In this document: positions 5,003-12,759 of the stretch, piece by piece | Layout: every line of letters begins with the position of its first letter | How positions within the stretch are numbered: position 1 is the stretch's first letter | Source of the DNA: DASQUP01 sp035641235 | GTDB taxonomy: Bacteria > Actinomycetota > CADDZG01 > WHSQ01 | Assembly (NCBI GenBank): GCA_035641235.1 | Contig: DASQUP010000109.1 | Location: 1-14,756, forward strand | DNA length: 14,756 nucleotides | Reading direction: 5' to 3' | The notes under the pieces: model-generated | Seen by the model: the letters and a program-made list of their open reading frames with translations, nothing else | The model's database searches: none | Told to the model about the DNA's origin: nothing | Translations under genes and position numbers: made by a program

Positions 5003-8000
5003 GTGGCGACACTTGCCCCCCTCTTGGATTTCCTCCCCGAGGAGCGCGTCCGCGCCCTCACTGACGAGCGCGCTCCCGTCACGGTGCCCGAGCCCGTCCG
5101 TCCCTTCCTCATCGCCGCCATGGTCCGTCAGCTGGGTCGTCCTGTACTCAGCATCGCGGCTCACATGGAGGAGGCCGATCACCTCGCCCGCGACGTCCAT
5201 GCCTTCCTTGGACGCACAGGCGCGGAGGTCTTTCCCGGCTGGGAGGTGTTGCCGGGCGAGCCGCTCTCACCGTCGATCGAAACTATGGGTCGCCGTCTCA
5301 GTGTGCTCGCCCGCCTAAGGCGGGGCGATGCATTCGTCGTTGCCACCACCGCGCAGGGAGCCACCCAGCTCGTCGCCGATCCCGGAGACGGAGCCGAGTC
5401 CCTAGCCCTTGCCTCCGGCGGTTCCCTCGAACTCGATTCGGTGGCCGCTGCGCTCGTCGATATGGGCTACGAGCGCAACTACATGGTGGAGCGCCGCGGC
5501 GAGTTCGCAATCCGCGGGGGAATCCTCGACGTTTTTCCGCCGGCGGAAGAGCGCCCGGTCCGGGTAGAGCTGTGGGGCGATGAGGTCACATCGCTTCGCC
5601 ATTTTGCGCTGGCAACACAGCGATCCCTGGACGAGATCGAAGCGGTCGAGATCGCCCCGTGTCGCGAGCTGCGGTCCGACGCCGGCACTCGTCGGCGCGC
5701 CGCCGAGCTAGTGGCGGAGGGATCCTCGGACGCGGCTATGTCCCAGCTGGCCGAGGGTGTAATCGAGCCCGGAGCAGAACGGTTGCTTCCGATGATCGCC
5801 GGAGGTCTCAGGCCGGTCACATCCTTTCTACCGGCGGGGTCACCGGTCGTGGTGCTCGAACCGAAGAAGGTCCGGGACCGGGCGGACGAGGTGCTGGAGC
5901 AGGTGGCGGAGTGGACGGCGTTGTCGGGAACCGACGCCGAGCACTACAAGCCGTTGGACGATGTCCTGCGGCCCGCGGGGTCTGTGGTTCTGCTGTCGAG
6001 CTTCCGAGACGCCGGGTCCGAGGTACTTCCCGCCGAGACGTGGACTTCTGCGGCTGGCAAACCCGAGGCCCTTGGGGCGCGTCTCGGTTCGTTGCTTCGT
6101 GATGGTTACCGAGCCGTCGTCGCGGCCTCGCTGCCCGAGACTGCAGCGACGCTTCATCGCAATCTCAAAACGCTCGGACTTACATTCGAGGTCGAAGATT
6201 CGGCGCCGGATCTCGAGTCGCGTCCCCACGGCTCAGTCGTCGTGGCGGAGCTCAATCGAGGGTTCGTTCTTCCATGGGCGCAGCTTGCGCTCGTCGCGGA
6301 GTCCGACATCACCGGCCGGCGTTCCGGTGCGCACCGGCGCCGCGTCGCGGCGCGGCGCCGCGATACAACCGGACCGCTCGATCTCGCCATCGGCGATCTC
6401 GTCGTTCATGACGTTCACGGAATCGGTCGCTACCAGGGGATGGTCGATCGCGACCTTCTCGGGGTGCACCGCGAGTATCTGGTTGTCGAGTATGCGAAAG
6501 GGGACCGTCTGTACGTCCCCAGCGATCAGGTCGACCTCGTATCCAAGTACGTGGGAGGCGAGGCACCCAAGATGTCGCGGCTCGGATCGTCCGAGTGGGC
6601 GAAGACGAAATCGAGGGTCCGGCGCCGCGTCCGCGAGATCGCGCAGAACCTGGTTCGTCTCTATGCAACGCGATTGCGGGCGAAGGGGCACACGTTCGGG
6701 GCCGATACACCCTGGCAACGTGAGCTCGAGGACGCGTTCCCATATGAAGAGACACCCGATCAACTGCGTGCAATCGACGAGGTGAAGGACGATCTCGAAC
6801 GACCGATCCCGATGGATCGTCTCGTCTGTGGCGACGTCGGATACGGGAAGACCGAGATCGCCGTGCGCGCCGCATTCAAAGTAGTGGCCGAAGGCAAACA
6901 GGTCGCCGTTCTGGTGCCCACCACCATCCTGGCCCAGCAGCACTACTCGACACTGGTTGAGCGATTCAGAAACTTTCCCGTTCGTGTGGAGATGCTGTCG
7001 AGATTCCTGTCGGCGGCCGAGGCGCGGAAGGTGATAGCGGACCTGGCCATCGGGAAAGTCGACGTGGTCGTGGGCACGCACCGGCTGCTGTCGCGCGATG
7101 TGAAGTTTTCCGATCTCGGCCTCGTTGTGGTCGACGAGGAGCAGCGCTTTGGTGTCGACCAGAAGGAACGTCTAAAGGAGCTACGTACTAACGTCGACGT
7201 GCTGACGCTCACCGCAACACCCATCCCACGCACATTGGAGATGGCCATGTCTGGGATCCGCGACATGTCCATCGTCGACACGCCTCCAGAGAACCGGCAC
7301 CCCGTATTGACCTATGTCGGCGACTACGACCAAGAGACTGTGTCCTCGGCGATTCGAAGAGAGTTGCTGCGCGACGGACAGGTCTTTTACGTCCATCCGC
7401 GCGTGAACACGATCGAGACCGCGGCGGCGAAGGTACGCGAGCTAGTTCCCGATGCTCGGATCGGGATTGCACACGGCCAGATGGACGAGCGGGTCCTCGA
7501 GGCCGCCATGCTGGACTTCGGTGACAAGAAAACGAACGTTCTCGTTTGCACAACCATCATCGAGTCCGGGCTCGACATCCCATCCGTAAACACATTGATC
7601 GTCGAACGAGCGGACTTACTCGGGCTATCGCAGATGTATCAGCTGCGCGGGCGCGTAGGGCGTGCCCACGAACGTGCCTACGCGTATCTCTTCTTCCCCC
7701 CGTACCGATCTCTCACCGAGGACGCTCACGAGCGCCTGAAGACGATCAGCGAACACACGGGGCTCGGATCGGGATTTCGCATAGCGATGCGAGACCTCGA
7801 GATAAGAGGTGCCGGTAACCTGCTGGGTGCCGAGCAGTCCGGGCACATTGCAGAAGTGGGTTTCGACCTCTACGTGAAACTCATGGCGTCGGCGTTCGAC
7901 GAGGCGAAGGGCCTTCCGTGGCAGGAGGAGACCGAGGTCCGGATCGACCTGCCGCTCAACGCCTACATCCCGAAGGACTACATCGCAGACGAAAACCTTC

Positions 8001-8368
8001 GCCTCGAGGCCTATCGCCGGATTGCCGCTGCGGCCGACGACGACGAGCTCGCAGAGGCCCGCGCGGAGCTCACCGACCGCTACGGGTCCCCGCTCCCGCC
8101 ACCTGTCGAGGAACTGTTCGAGGTCGGCGCGCTCAGGCGCCTGCTCGTCACCAACGGAATCACCGAGGCGGCAACTGTGGCGAAGAACCTCCGCGTGCGA
8201 CCGGTGGAACTCGAGGATTCCAAACAGATCCGGCTGAAGCGTCTGCTTCCCGGAGCCGAATGGCGGCCCGCTACGCGGACCTTGCTGATACCGGTGAGAG
8301 CTCTGCCCCAGTCGGGTGTGGTGCCGTGGCTGACAAACTTGCTCAAGCAGTTAACCTCGGCCGCATGA
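5003..8368 (+). CDS. mfd: Transcription-repair coupling factor
   Basis: ATP-dependent translocase that pushes stalled RNA polymerase off damaged DNA and recruits UvrA. At 1121 residues it is close to the E. coli protein (1148). Order of parts: UvrB-like N-terminal module (YMVERRGEFAIRGGILDVFPP at about 160-180), RNA-polymerase-interacting domain from about 464 (GDLVVHDVHGIGRYQG), then the RecG-like helicase. The helicase shows Walker A GDVGYGKTE (610-618), Walker B-type DEEQRFG (711-717), motif III TATPIPRTLEM, and motif VI QMYQLRGRVGR (877-887). The C-terminal TRCF autoinhibitory domain begins at about 980 (LPLNAYIPKDYI). GTG at 5003 is the start; it has no good Shine-Dalgarno and lies 13 bp after pth, so translational coupling is possible. 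Its stop TGA overlaps the next ATG (ATGA). No disrupted motif seen. Confidence 0.97.
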   Translation: MATLAPLLDFLPEERVRALTDERAPVTVPEPVRPFLIAAMVRQLGRPVLSIAAHMEEADHLARDVHAFLGRTGAEVFPGWEVLPGEPLSPSIETMGRRLSVLARLRRGDAFVVATTAQGATQLVADPGDGAESLALASGGSLELDSVAAALVDMGYERNYMVERRGEFAIRGGILDVFPPAEERPVRVELWGDEVTSLRHFALATQRSLDEIEAVEIAPCRELRSDAGTRRRAAELVAEGSSDAAMSQLAEGVIEPGAERLLPMIAGGLRPVTSFLPAGSPVVVLEPKKVRDRADEVLEQVAEWTALSGTDAEHYKPLDDVLRPAGSVVLLSSFRDAGSEVLPAETWTSAAGKPEALGARLGSLLRDGYRAVVAASLPETAATLHRNLKTLGLTFEVEDSAPDLESRPHGSVVVAELNRGFVLPWAQLALVAESDITGRRSGAHRRRVAARRRDTTGPLDLAIGDLVVHDVHGIGRYQGMVDRDLLGVHREYLVVEYAKGDRLYVPSDQVDLVSKYVGGEAPKMSRLGSSEWAKTKSRVRRRVREIAQNLVRLYATRLRAKGHTFGADTPWQRELEDAFPYEETPDQLRAIDEVKDDLERPIPMDRLVCGDVGYGKTEIAVRAAFKVVAEGKQVAVLVPTTILAQQHYSTLVERFRNFPVRVEMLSRFLSAAEARKVIADLAIGKVDVVVGTHRLLSRDVKFSDLGLVVVDEEQRFGVDQKERLKELRTNVDVLTLTATPIPRTLEMAMSGIRDMSIVDTPPENRHPVLTYVGDYDQETVSSAIRRELLRDGQVFYVHPRVNTIETAAAKVRELVPDARIGIAHGQMDERVLEAAMLDFGDKKTNVLVCTTIIESGLDIPSVNTLIVERADLLGLSQMYQLRGRVGRAHERAYAYLFFPPYRSLTEDAHERLKTISEHTGLGSGFRIAMRDLEIRGAGNLLGAEQSGHIAEVGFDLYVKLMASAFDEAKGLPWQEETEVRIDLPLNAYIPKDYIADENLRLEAYRRIAAAADDDELAEARAELTDRYGSPLPPPVEELFEVGALRRLLVTNGITEAATVAKNLRVRPVELEDSKQIRLKRLLPGAEWRPATRTLLIPVRALPQSGVVPWLTNLLKQLTSAA

Positions 8369-9432
8369 AAAGACTAATCGCACTCATCCCCGCCCTCGCG
8401 TTGGTTGCTGCGGCGTGCGGCGAGGGGGGAATTTCACGATCGACCGCCGCCGTCGTCGACGGCGAAGAAATCGCCGTCCGCCAGGTTCAAAGTGGATTGG
8501 ATCGGTTCGTCGCGAGCGACCAATTCGAGCAACTCACCCAGCAAGAAGAGCCGGACACCATCAAGCGGCAGTACGAACAGAGTTTGCTGGGCCGCCTGAT
8601 CCGGCGGATGGTCTTGGAGAGGGAGGCCACCGAGGCCGGCGTGGAGGTCTCCGATGACGATGTCGAGGAGCGGATTGATCAGTTTCGTCAGGATTTCGAG
8701 AACGAGGAGCAGTTCTTAGAGGAGGTCAAACGTCAGGGCACCACGCTCCAGGAAGTGAGGGGGTTCGTGCGTGACTCGCTGCTCGAGGAGGGGCTGCGCG
8801 CCGAGGTGACCGAGGGCACCGGCCCATCCGACGACGAGCTTCAAGCGTTCTACGACGAACAACGGGAACAGTTCACCGAGATTCACACGGCCCACATCCT
8901 CGTCGAGAAGGAGAACCTCGCCAACAGGCTCAAGCGCCAGTTGGACGCGACGTCTGCCAAGAAACTCGACGACACGTTCGCCAAGCTTGCGACGGAACAT
9001 TCGGTCGACACGGGAAGTGGCAGTCAGGGAGGCGACCTCGGCTACGTCAACCCAGCGACGCTGGTGCCCGAGTACTCGCAGGCAGTCGCCGAGATGGAGC
9101 CGGGTGAGATATCCGAGCCGGCGAGGTCGCAGTTCGGTTTCCACATCATCAAGCTGATCGACCGGAGGATTGCTCCGTTCGAGGATGTCAAGGGACAGAT
9201 AGAGCAGCAGCTCACCGGAGACGTCTCGGAGGAGGAGTGGCAGAAGTTCATCCGCAAGGCGTACCGGGATGCGGAGATTGAGGTGAACTCCCGCTTCGGC
9301 GAGCTGGATATCGAGTCCCAGCTGATAGTGAACGCGTCCGGTGACTCGGTCCCAGGCGGCGAGCCGGGTGACGAACCCGAGACCCCCGCGCCGGGCGAGG
9401 CCCCCGAGGACGCGCCGGACTCGGTCGACTAG
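8365..9432 (+). CDS. Parvulin-type peptidyl-prolyl isomerase lipoprotein (PrsA/SurA-like)
   Basis: Predicted 355-residue exported lipoprotein that would help secreted proteins fold by prolyl cis-trans isomerisation or chaperoning. The N-terminus MKRLIALIPALALVAAAC is a lipoprotein signal, with C18 as the lipidation site. Residues about 25-165 form a helical SurA-N-like region rich in acidic residues and glutamines. The PPIC rotamase domain is about 172-265 (HTAHILVE, FAKLATEHSVD, SQGGDLGYV, FGFHIIKL). A long helical segment and a disordered proline/acidic tail (about 326-355) close the protein. ATG at 8365 overlaps the mfd stop by 4 bp (ATGA) and is fixed by the signal peptide; the frame is open upstream, but that part is inside mfd. 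In M. tuberculosis a different lipoprotein gene, lpqU, lies in this neighbourhood, next to mazG and eno. The physiological clients are unknown. Confidence 0.9.
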   Translation: MKRLIALIPALALVAAACGEGGISRSTAAVVDGEEIAVRQVQSGLDRFVASDQFEQLTQQEEPDTIKRQYEQSLLGRLIRRMVLEREATEAGVEVSDDDVEERIDQFRQDFENEEQFLEEVKRQGTTLQEVRGFVRDSLLEEGLRAEVTEGTGPSDDELQAFYDEQREQFTEIHTAHILVEKENLANRLKRQLDATSAKKLDDTFAKLATEHSVDTGSGSQGGDLGYVNPATLVPEYSQAVAEMEPGEISEPARSQFGFHIIKLIDRRIAPFEDVKGQIEQQLTGDVSEEEWQKFIRKAYRDAEIEVNSRFGELDIESQLIVNASGDSVPGGEPGDEPETPAPGEAPEDAPDSVD

Positions 9433-9439
9433 CGCGCGC

Positions 9440-10387
9440 GTGGCCCTGCTGGTCGTTCCGATCGATCCGGACAGGGCGGGGCTGCTGACGCTCGAGGAGT
9501 GGGACGCTCTTGCGGCGCGCCGCCGGGTCTACTTCGAACGCCCCGATCACCCCTTGGCCGAAAGGCTGAAGGCGGTGGGTGTCGTGACGGGCGCGTTCGA
9601 CGACGAGCCGGATCCTGCCGATGGCGACGCTGCCCTCGTCACCGACGAAACGTCGCCGAGGGTGCTGGAGCTGGCGCGCGAGGGAGCGACAGTCAGCTCC
9701 GGGCCGGCGCATCCTCCCGACTCCCTCGCGGGGGCCTACGGCGCGCCGGTCCTGCGCCGGGCGGTCCGATCGCTGGGGACCCTCGCACTCGTCATGGCCC
9801 GTCTGAGGAGTCCCGATGGCTGCCCGTGGGACAAGGAGCAGACCCACAGCTCGCTCGAGGTTCACCTGCTCGAGGAGGCCCACGAGGTCATCGACTCAAT
9901 TGAGCGGGGCGAAGTGGGGACGGAGCTGGAGGAAGAGCTCGGGGACGTCCTGCTCCAAGTCTTCTTCCACTCTCGCATCGCCGAGGGCGACGGGCGGTTC
10001 GACATCCCGGCGGTGGCCGATGCCCTCGTCGCAAAGCTCATCCACCGGCACCCCCACGTCTTCGGAGAGACGGAGGTGGCCGACGCGGCCGAGGTCCTTC
10101 GGAACTGGGAGGAGATCAAACGTGCGGAGAAGGACCGCTCAGATCCATTCGAGGATATTCCCCGGGCCCTGCCGGCTCTGCTCGCGGCGAACAAGACGCT
10201 CAAGCGGGCGGCCGGGCTGGGGTTCAAGCCCTCCGACGAGGACGCCCGCCGACAGCTCGAGGATGCCATCGAGAAGAGTTCGGTTGGTGATGCACTTCTG
10301 TGGCTGGTAGTGATCGCCAGGGCCCTGGGGGAGGATCCCGAGACCGCCCTTCTGCGCTCGCTCGCCTCTTTCAGAGCCCGTTTCTAG
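9440..10387 (+). CDS. mazG: Nucleoside triphosphate pyrophosphohydrolase MazG with N-terminal extension
   Basis: Hydrolyses (d)NTPs to NMP plus pyrophosphate, cleaning damaged or surplus nucleotides. The 315-residue product has an N-terminal extension of about 115 residues (LLVVPIDPDRAGLL..., not a MazG fold, resembling that of actinobacterial MazG). A canonical MazG domain follows: RSPDGCPWDKEQT from R123, metal ligands EExxE at 145-149 and ExxD (E166, D169) in EEELGDVLLQ. A second MazG-like stretch begins at K252 (KTLKRAAGLGF), but the expected EELGD reads SSVGD (280-284) and no EExxE is seen, so it is probably structural only. GTG at 9440 is 7 bp after the lipoprotein stop, with no Shine-Dalgarno; re-initiation by coupled ribosomes is likely. 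An in-frame open region extends upstream, but only within the previous gene. Confidence 0.92.
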   Translation: MALLVVPIDPDRAGLLTLEEWDALAARRRVYFERPDHPLAERLKAVGVVTGAFDDEPDPADGDAALVTDETSPRVLELAREGATVSSGPAHPPDSLAGAYGAPVLRRAVRSLGTLALVMARLRSPDGCPWDKEQTHSSLEVHLLEEAHEVIDSIERGEVGTELEEELGDVLLQVFFHSRIAEGDGRFDIPAVADALVAKLIHRHPHVFGETEVADAAEVLRNWEEIKRAEKDRSDPFEDIPRALPALLAANKTLKRAAGLGFKPSDEDARRQLEDAIEKSSVGDALLWLVVIARALGEDPETALLRSLASFRARF

Positions 10388-10423
10388 GCCTGTAGCGGCA
10401 AGCGGACAATAGGTGTCGTCCTG

Positions 10424-10450
10424 TTCACAACGGGCGCGAGCTGCTAGCCT
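10424..10450 (+). promoter_or_regulatory. Candidate eno promoter
   Basis: TAGCCT (10445-10450) preceded by TGC makes an extended -10. TTCACA (10424-10429) is a possible -35, with a short 15-bp spacer that the extended -10 could offset. Start would be near 10457, leaving a leader of about 26 nt that includes the eno Shine-Dalgarno. The 95-bp gap after mazG is the largest within the rplY-eno run, which supports an independent promoter. Confidence 0.4.
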
Positions 10451-10469
10451 AACCGTGTGGTTTATGTTG

Positions 10470-10475
10470 AAGGAG
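10470..10475 (+). promoter_or_regulatory. Strong ribosome binding site of eno
   Basis: AAGGAG, 7 nt before the ATG at 10483, is the best Shine-Dalgarno in the window and fits a highly expressed glycolytic gene. It contrasts with the absent or weak sites of mfd, mazG, ftsB and DUF501. Confidence 0.7.
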
Positions 10476-10482
10476 TTCACTA

Positions 10483-11769
10483 ATGAGTGAGATCGTCTCC
10501 CTCCACGCCCGCGAGATCCTGGACTCCCGGGGCAATCCCACGGTGGAGGTCGAGGTCACCCTCGACTCGGGGGCTCAGGGCCGGGCCGCCGTGCCGTCCG
10601 GTGCGTCGACCGGAGTCAACGAGGCGGTCGAGCTGCGGGACGGCGGCGACCGCTACGGTGGGAAGGGCGTGGCCGGGGCCGTCGGGGCGGTGCGGAAGGA
10701 GATCTCCTCCCACATCCTCGGCTTGGACGCCGTCGAGCAGCGAACCATCGACCAGACCTTGAGGGATCTCGACGGGACCGACAACAAAGGCCGGCTGGGG
10801 GCCAACGCCATCCTCGGGGTGTCGCTTGCGGTCGCCCACGCGGCGGCCCGCGAGCTGGAGATCCCCCTGTGGCGTTATCTCGGCGGCCCTGATGCACACG
10901 TCCTGCCCGTGCCGATGATGAATGTGCTGAACGGCGGCGTTCATGCAGACAACTCGGTCGACTTCCAGGAGTTCATGCTCGTCCCCCTCGGCGCGGCCTC
11001 GTATCGGGAGGCGCTCGAGTGGGGGACGAACACGTATCAGCGGCTCAAGAAGCTCCTCGACTCCCGCAAGCTCTCGACCGGCGTCGGCGACGAGGGCGGC
11101 TTCGCCCCCGATCTGGCGGCCAACTCGGAGGCGGCCGACCTTCTGGTGGAGGCCATCGGAGCCGCCGGCTACGAGCCCGGCCGGGACATCGCGCTGGCTC
11201 TGGACCCCGCCGTCTCGGAGCTCTATGAGGACGGTGTCTACCGCTTGGAGTCCGAGGGCCGCAATCTCTCATCGACCGAGATGGCCGACTTCTGGGCGGA
11301 CTGGGTGGACCGCTACCCCATCGTCTCCATCGAGGACGGCATGGGCGAGGAGGACTGGGACGGCTGGAGACTTTTGACGGAGCGGATCGGCGACCGCATC
11401 CAGCTCGTCGGAGACGACCTCTTCGTAACGAACACCGAGATCCTCCAGCGCGGCATCGATGAGGGTGTCGCGAACTCGATTCTGATCAAACTCAATCAGA
11501 TCGGGAGTCTCACGGAGACGCTCGAGTGTGTTCGAACCGCACATCGAGCCGGCTATTCGACGGTCATCTCCCACCGCTCCGGAGAGACGGAGGACGCGAC
11601 GATCGCCGATGTTGCCGTCGCGACCAACGCGGGCCAGATCAAAACCGGCGCGCCGGCGCGTGGGGAGCGCACCGCCAAGTACAACCAGCTCCTGCGGATC
11701 GAGGATGCACTAGGCGATGCCGCCCGATGGCCGGGGTCGAGCGGGTTTCGGAGAGCGGTCGCCGGATGA
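10483..11769 (+). CDS. eno: Enolase (phosphopyruvate hydratase)
   Basis: Glycolytic and gluconeogenic enzyme, interconverting 2-phosphoglycerate and phosphoenolpyruvate; cytosolic, Mg-dependent. Length of 428 residues is typical. Visible family landmarks: SRGNPTVEVEV near the N-terminus, the SGASTG loop, NVLNGGVHADNSVDFQEFM, catalytic glutamate E204 in GDEGGFAP, metal-binding region SIEDGM, catalytic lysine K336 in ILIKLNQIGS, HRSGE (H364-R365-S366) and K387 in GQIKTGAPARGERTAKYNQLLRIE. No catalytic residue is missing. Start ATG 10483 follows AAGGAG. The C-terminal codons overlap the next ATG (ATGA at 11766-11769), coupling enolase to a division protein, as in many actinobacterial genomes. 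Confidence 0.98.
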   Translation: MSEIVSLHAREILDSRGNPTVEVEVTLDSGAQGRAAVPSGASTGVNEAVELRDGGDRYGGKGVAGAVGAVRKEISSHILGLDAVEQRTIDQTLRDLDGTDNKGRLGANAILGVSLAVAHAAARELEIPLWRYLGGPDAHVLPVPMMNVLNGGVHADNSVDFQEFMLVPLGAASYREALEWGTNTYQRLKKLLDSRKLSTGVGDEGGFAPDLAANSEAADLLVEAIGAAGYEPGRDIALALDPAVSELYEDGVYRLESEGRNLSSTEMADFWADWVDRYPIVSIEDGMGEEDWDGWRLLTERIGDRIQLVGDDLFVTNTEILQRGIDEGVANSILIKLNQIGSLTETLECVRTAHRAGYSTVISHRSGETEDATIADVAVATNAGQIKTGAPARGERTAKYNQLLRIEDALGDAARWPGSSGFRRAVAG

Positions 11770-12185
11770 AACGTAAGCGAGGGGAGCGCAAGTGGCCCAA
11801 GCTGGGGTTGGGCCCGCAGGTCGTGATCGTGTGTCTGGTAATTGGCCTGATCGGCGCGATGGCGATTCAGCCCACCCGCGCTCTTCTCGAACAGCGACGC
11901 AGGATCGAAGGGATGTCCGGCGACCTGCGCCGAATGGAGACGTTGAACGCAAAACTCGAGGACCGAATAGAGCGACTCCAGGACCCCGACTTCATCGAAC
12001 AGGAAGCGCGCGAGAAGGTCGGCCTCGTGCGCCAAGGTGAGACGACTTACCTCGTGGTTCCCCCAACGCGCAAACAGCAGCGCAAGAAGGCCCGCCAGGA
12101 GTCGGCTCCCAAGTCGACGGAGAAGCCGGCACCTCCGGAGCCGGGCCTGATCGAGGGCTTCCTCGACTTCGTCGGCCTCGGTTGA
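11766..12185 (+). CDS. FtsB/DivIC-family septum formation initiator
   Basis: Predicted 139-residue bitopic membrane protein of the divisome FtsB-FtsL-FtsQ type. A basic cytoplasmic N-terminus (KRKRGERKWPK, residues 2-12) is followed by one membrane helix (about 19-34). An extracytoplasmic coiled coil comes next (about 38-70: EQRRRIEGMSGDLRRMETLN), then the DivIC signature DPDFIEQEAREKVGLVRQGE (about 74-93). The tail is lysine/glutamine-rich and proline-rich. ATG overlaps the enolase stop by 4 bp, so it is translated by coupling; a GGAG 12 nt upstream is too far to be a good site. The gene position after eno and before DUF501 matches Rv1024 of M. tuberculosis. I leave the symbol blank because ftsB and divIC cannot be separated by sequence alone. 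Confidence 0.88.
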   Translation: MKRKRGERKWPKLGLGPQVVIVCLVIGLIGAMAIQPTRALLEQRRRIEGMSGDLRRMETLNAKLEDRIERLQDPDFIEQEAREKVGLVRQGETTYLVVPPTRKQQRKKARQESAPKSTEKPAPPEPGLIEGFLDFVGLG

Positions 12186-12190
12186 GCCCC

Positions 12191-12237
12191 TTCTTTTCTC
12201 CCTGGAGCGTCTGGCAGACGCTTGGAGAAGAAAAGAA
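12191..12237. other. Large hairpin between the FtsB-like gene and DUF501
   Basis: AGCGTCT (12206-12212) and AGACGCT (12216-12222) form a perfect 7-bp stem with loop GGC. An outer stem pairs TTCTTTTCTCC (12191-12201) with GGAGA (12224-12228) and AAAGAA (12232-12237), leaving a 3-nt bulge. It starts 5 bp after the FtsB-like stop. Termination or attenuation between the two gene pairs is plausible, but no free T-tract follows on the plus strand because the T-run forms the 5' side of the stem. RNA processing or mRNA 3'-end protection are alternatives. Confidence 0.65.
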
Positions 12238-12255
12238 CGGGCTAACGTTGGTGGT
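12221..12255 (+). promoter_or_regulatory. Candidate leaderless promoter of the DUF501-ppx pair
   Basis: TAACGT (12243-12248) is a TANNNT -10 hexamer ending 7 nt before the GTG at 12256, the spacing expected for a transcript that starts at the start codon. A weak -35 CTTGGA (12221-12226) lies 16 bp upstream, inside the 3' arm of the hairpin. The start codon has no Shine-Dalgarno, which agrees with leaderless initiation. Tentative. Confidence 0.35.
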
Positions 12256-12759
12256 GTGCGAGGACTCGAACATTCCGAATCCGACCGGCGCGCCGTTGAG
12301 GAGCAGCTCGGGCGGCCGGTGCGCGGGACCTGGGCGGTCGCCCGGCGGTGCCATCTCGGTGTGCCGATGGTCATCGAGAACTTCCCGCGCCTGGAGGACG
12401 GGAGCCCCTTTCCAACGCTCTTCTGGCTGACCTGCCCCATCCTCGTGAAACGAGCAAGCCGTCTCGAGTCCGACGGGCGTATGGTGCTGATGACCGAGCA
12501 GCTCTCCGACGACGAGGGATTGAAGGCGAGGTTCTCGGAGGCAATCGTGCGCTACCGCGCCCGGCGCGCCGAGCTCGATCCCATCGATGATTCCGGCGCT
12601 CCGCCGGGCGGCGGTCCCGATCGCGTGAAGTGTCTGCATGCGCACCTCGCGCATGAACTCGCCGATCCGCCGAACCCGATAGGAGCGCGAACCCTGACCG
12701 CAACTGGGTGGCCCGACTGCGTGGCGCCGTGTGTGCCGGAGTGGGAAGACCCCCGATGA
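12256..12759 (+). CDS. DUF501 family protein
   Basis: Predicted 167-residue soluble protein of a family found mainly in Actinobacteria, with no established function. Family features seen: QLGRPVRGTWAVARRCHLG near residues 18-36, PMVIENFPRLEDGSPFPTLFWLTCP (about 38-62), and the C-terminal DRVKCLHAHLAHELADPPNPIG (about 117-138). The conserved cysteine and histidines of KCLHAHLAH could bind metal, which is inference. No signal peptide or membrane segment. GTG at 12256 is taken as the start because the conserved region begins soon after and a leaderless promoter ends just before it. The stop overlaps the ppx ATG by 4 bp (ATGA). The same pairing occurs in M. tuberculosis (Rv1025-Rv1026), suggesting a role linked to the phosphatase. 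Confidence 0.88.
   Translation: MRGLEHSESDRRAVEEQLGRPVRGTWAVARRCHLGVPMVIENFPRLEDGSPFPTLFWLTCPILVKRASRLESDGRMVLMTEQLSDDEGLKARFSEAIVRYRARRAELDPIDDSGAPPGGGPDRVKCLHAHLAHELADPPNPIGARTLTATGWPDCVAPCVPEWEDPR

Noticed and set aside
6233..7081. 282-codon minus-strand open frame opposite mfd
   Set aside because: Antisense to the Mfd polymerase-binding and helicase region; no start-site or domain support.
11553..12440. 295-codon minus-strand open frame over eno, the FtsB-like gene and DUF501
   Set aside because: It crosses three well-supported plus-strand genes and shows no family motif.
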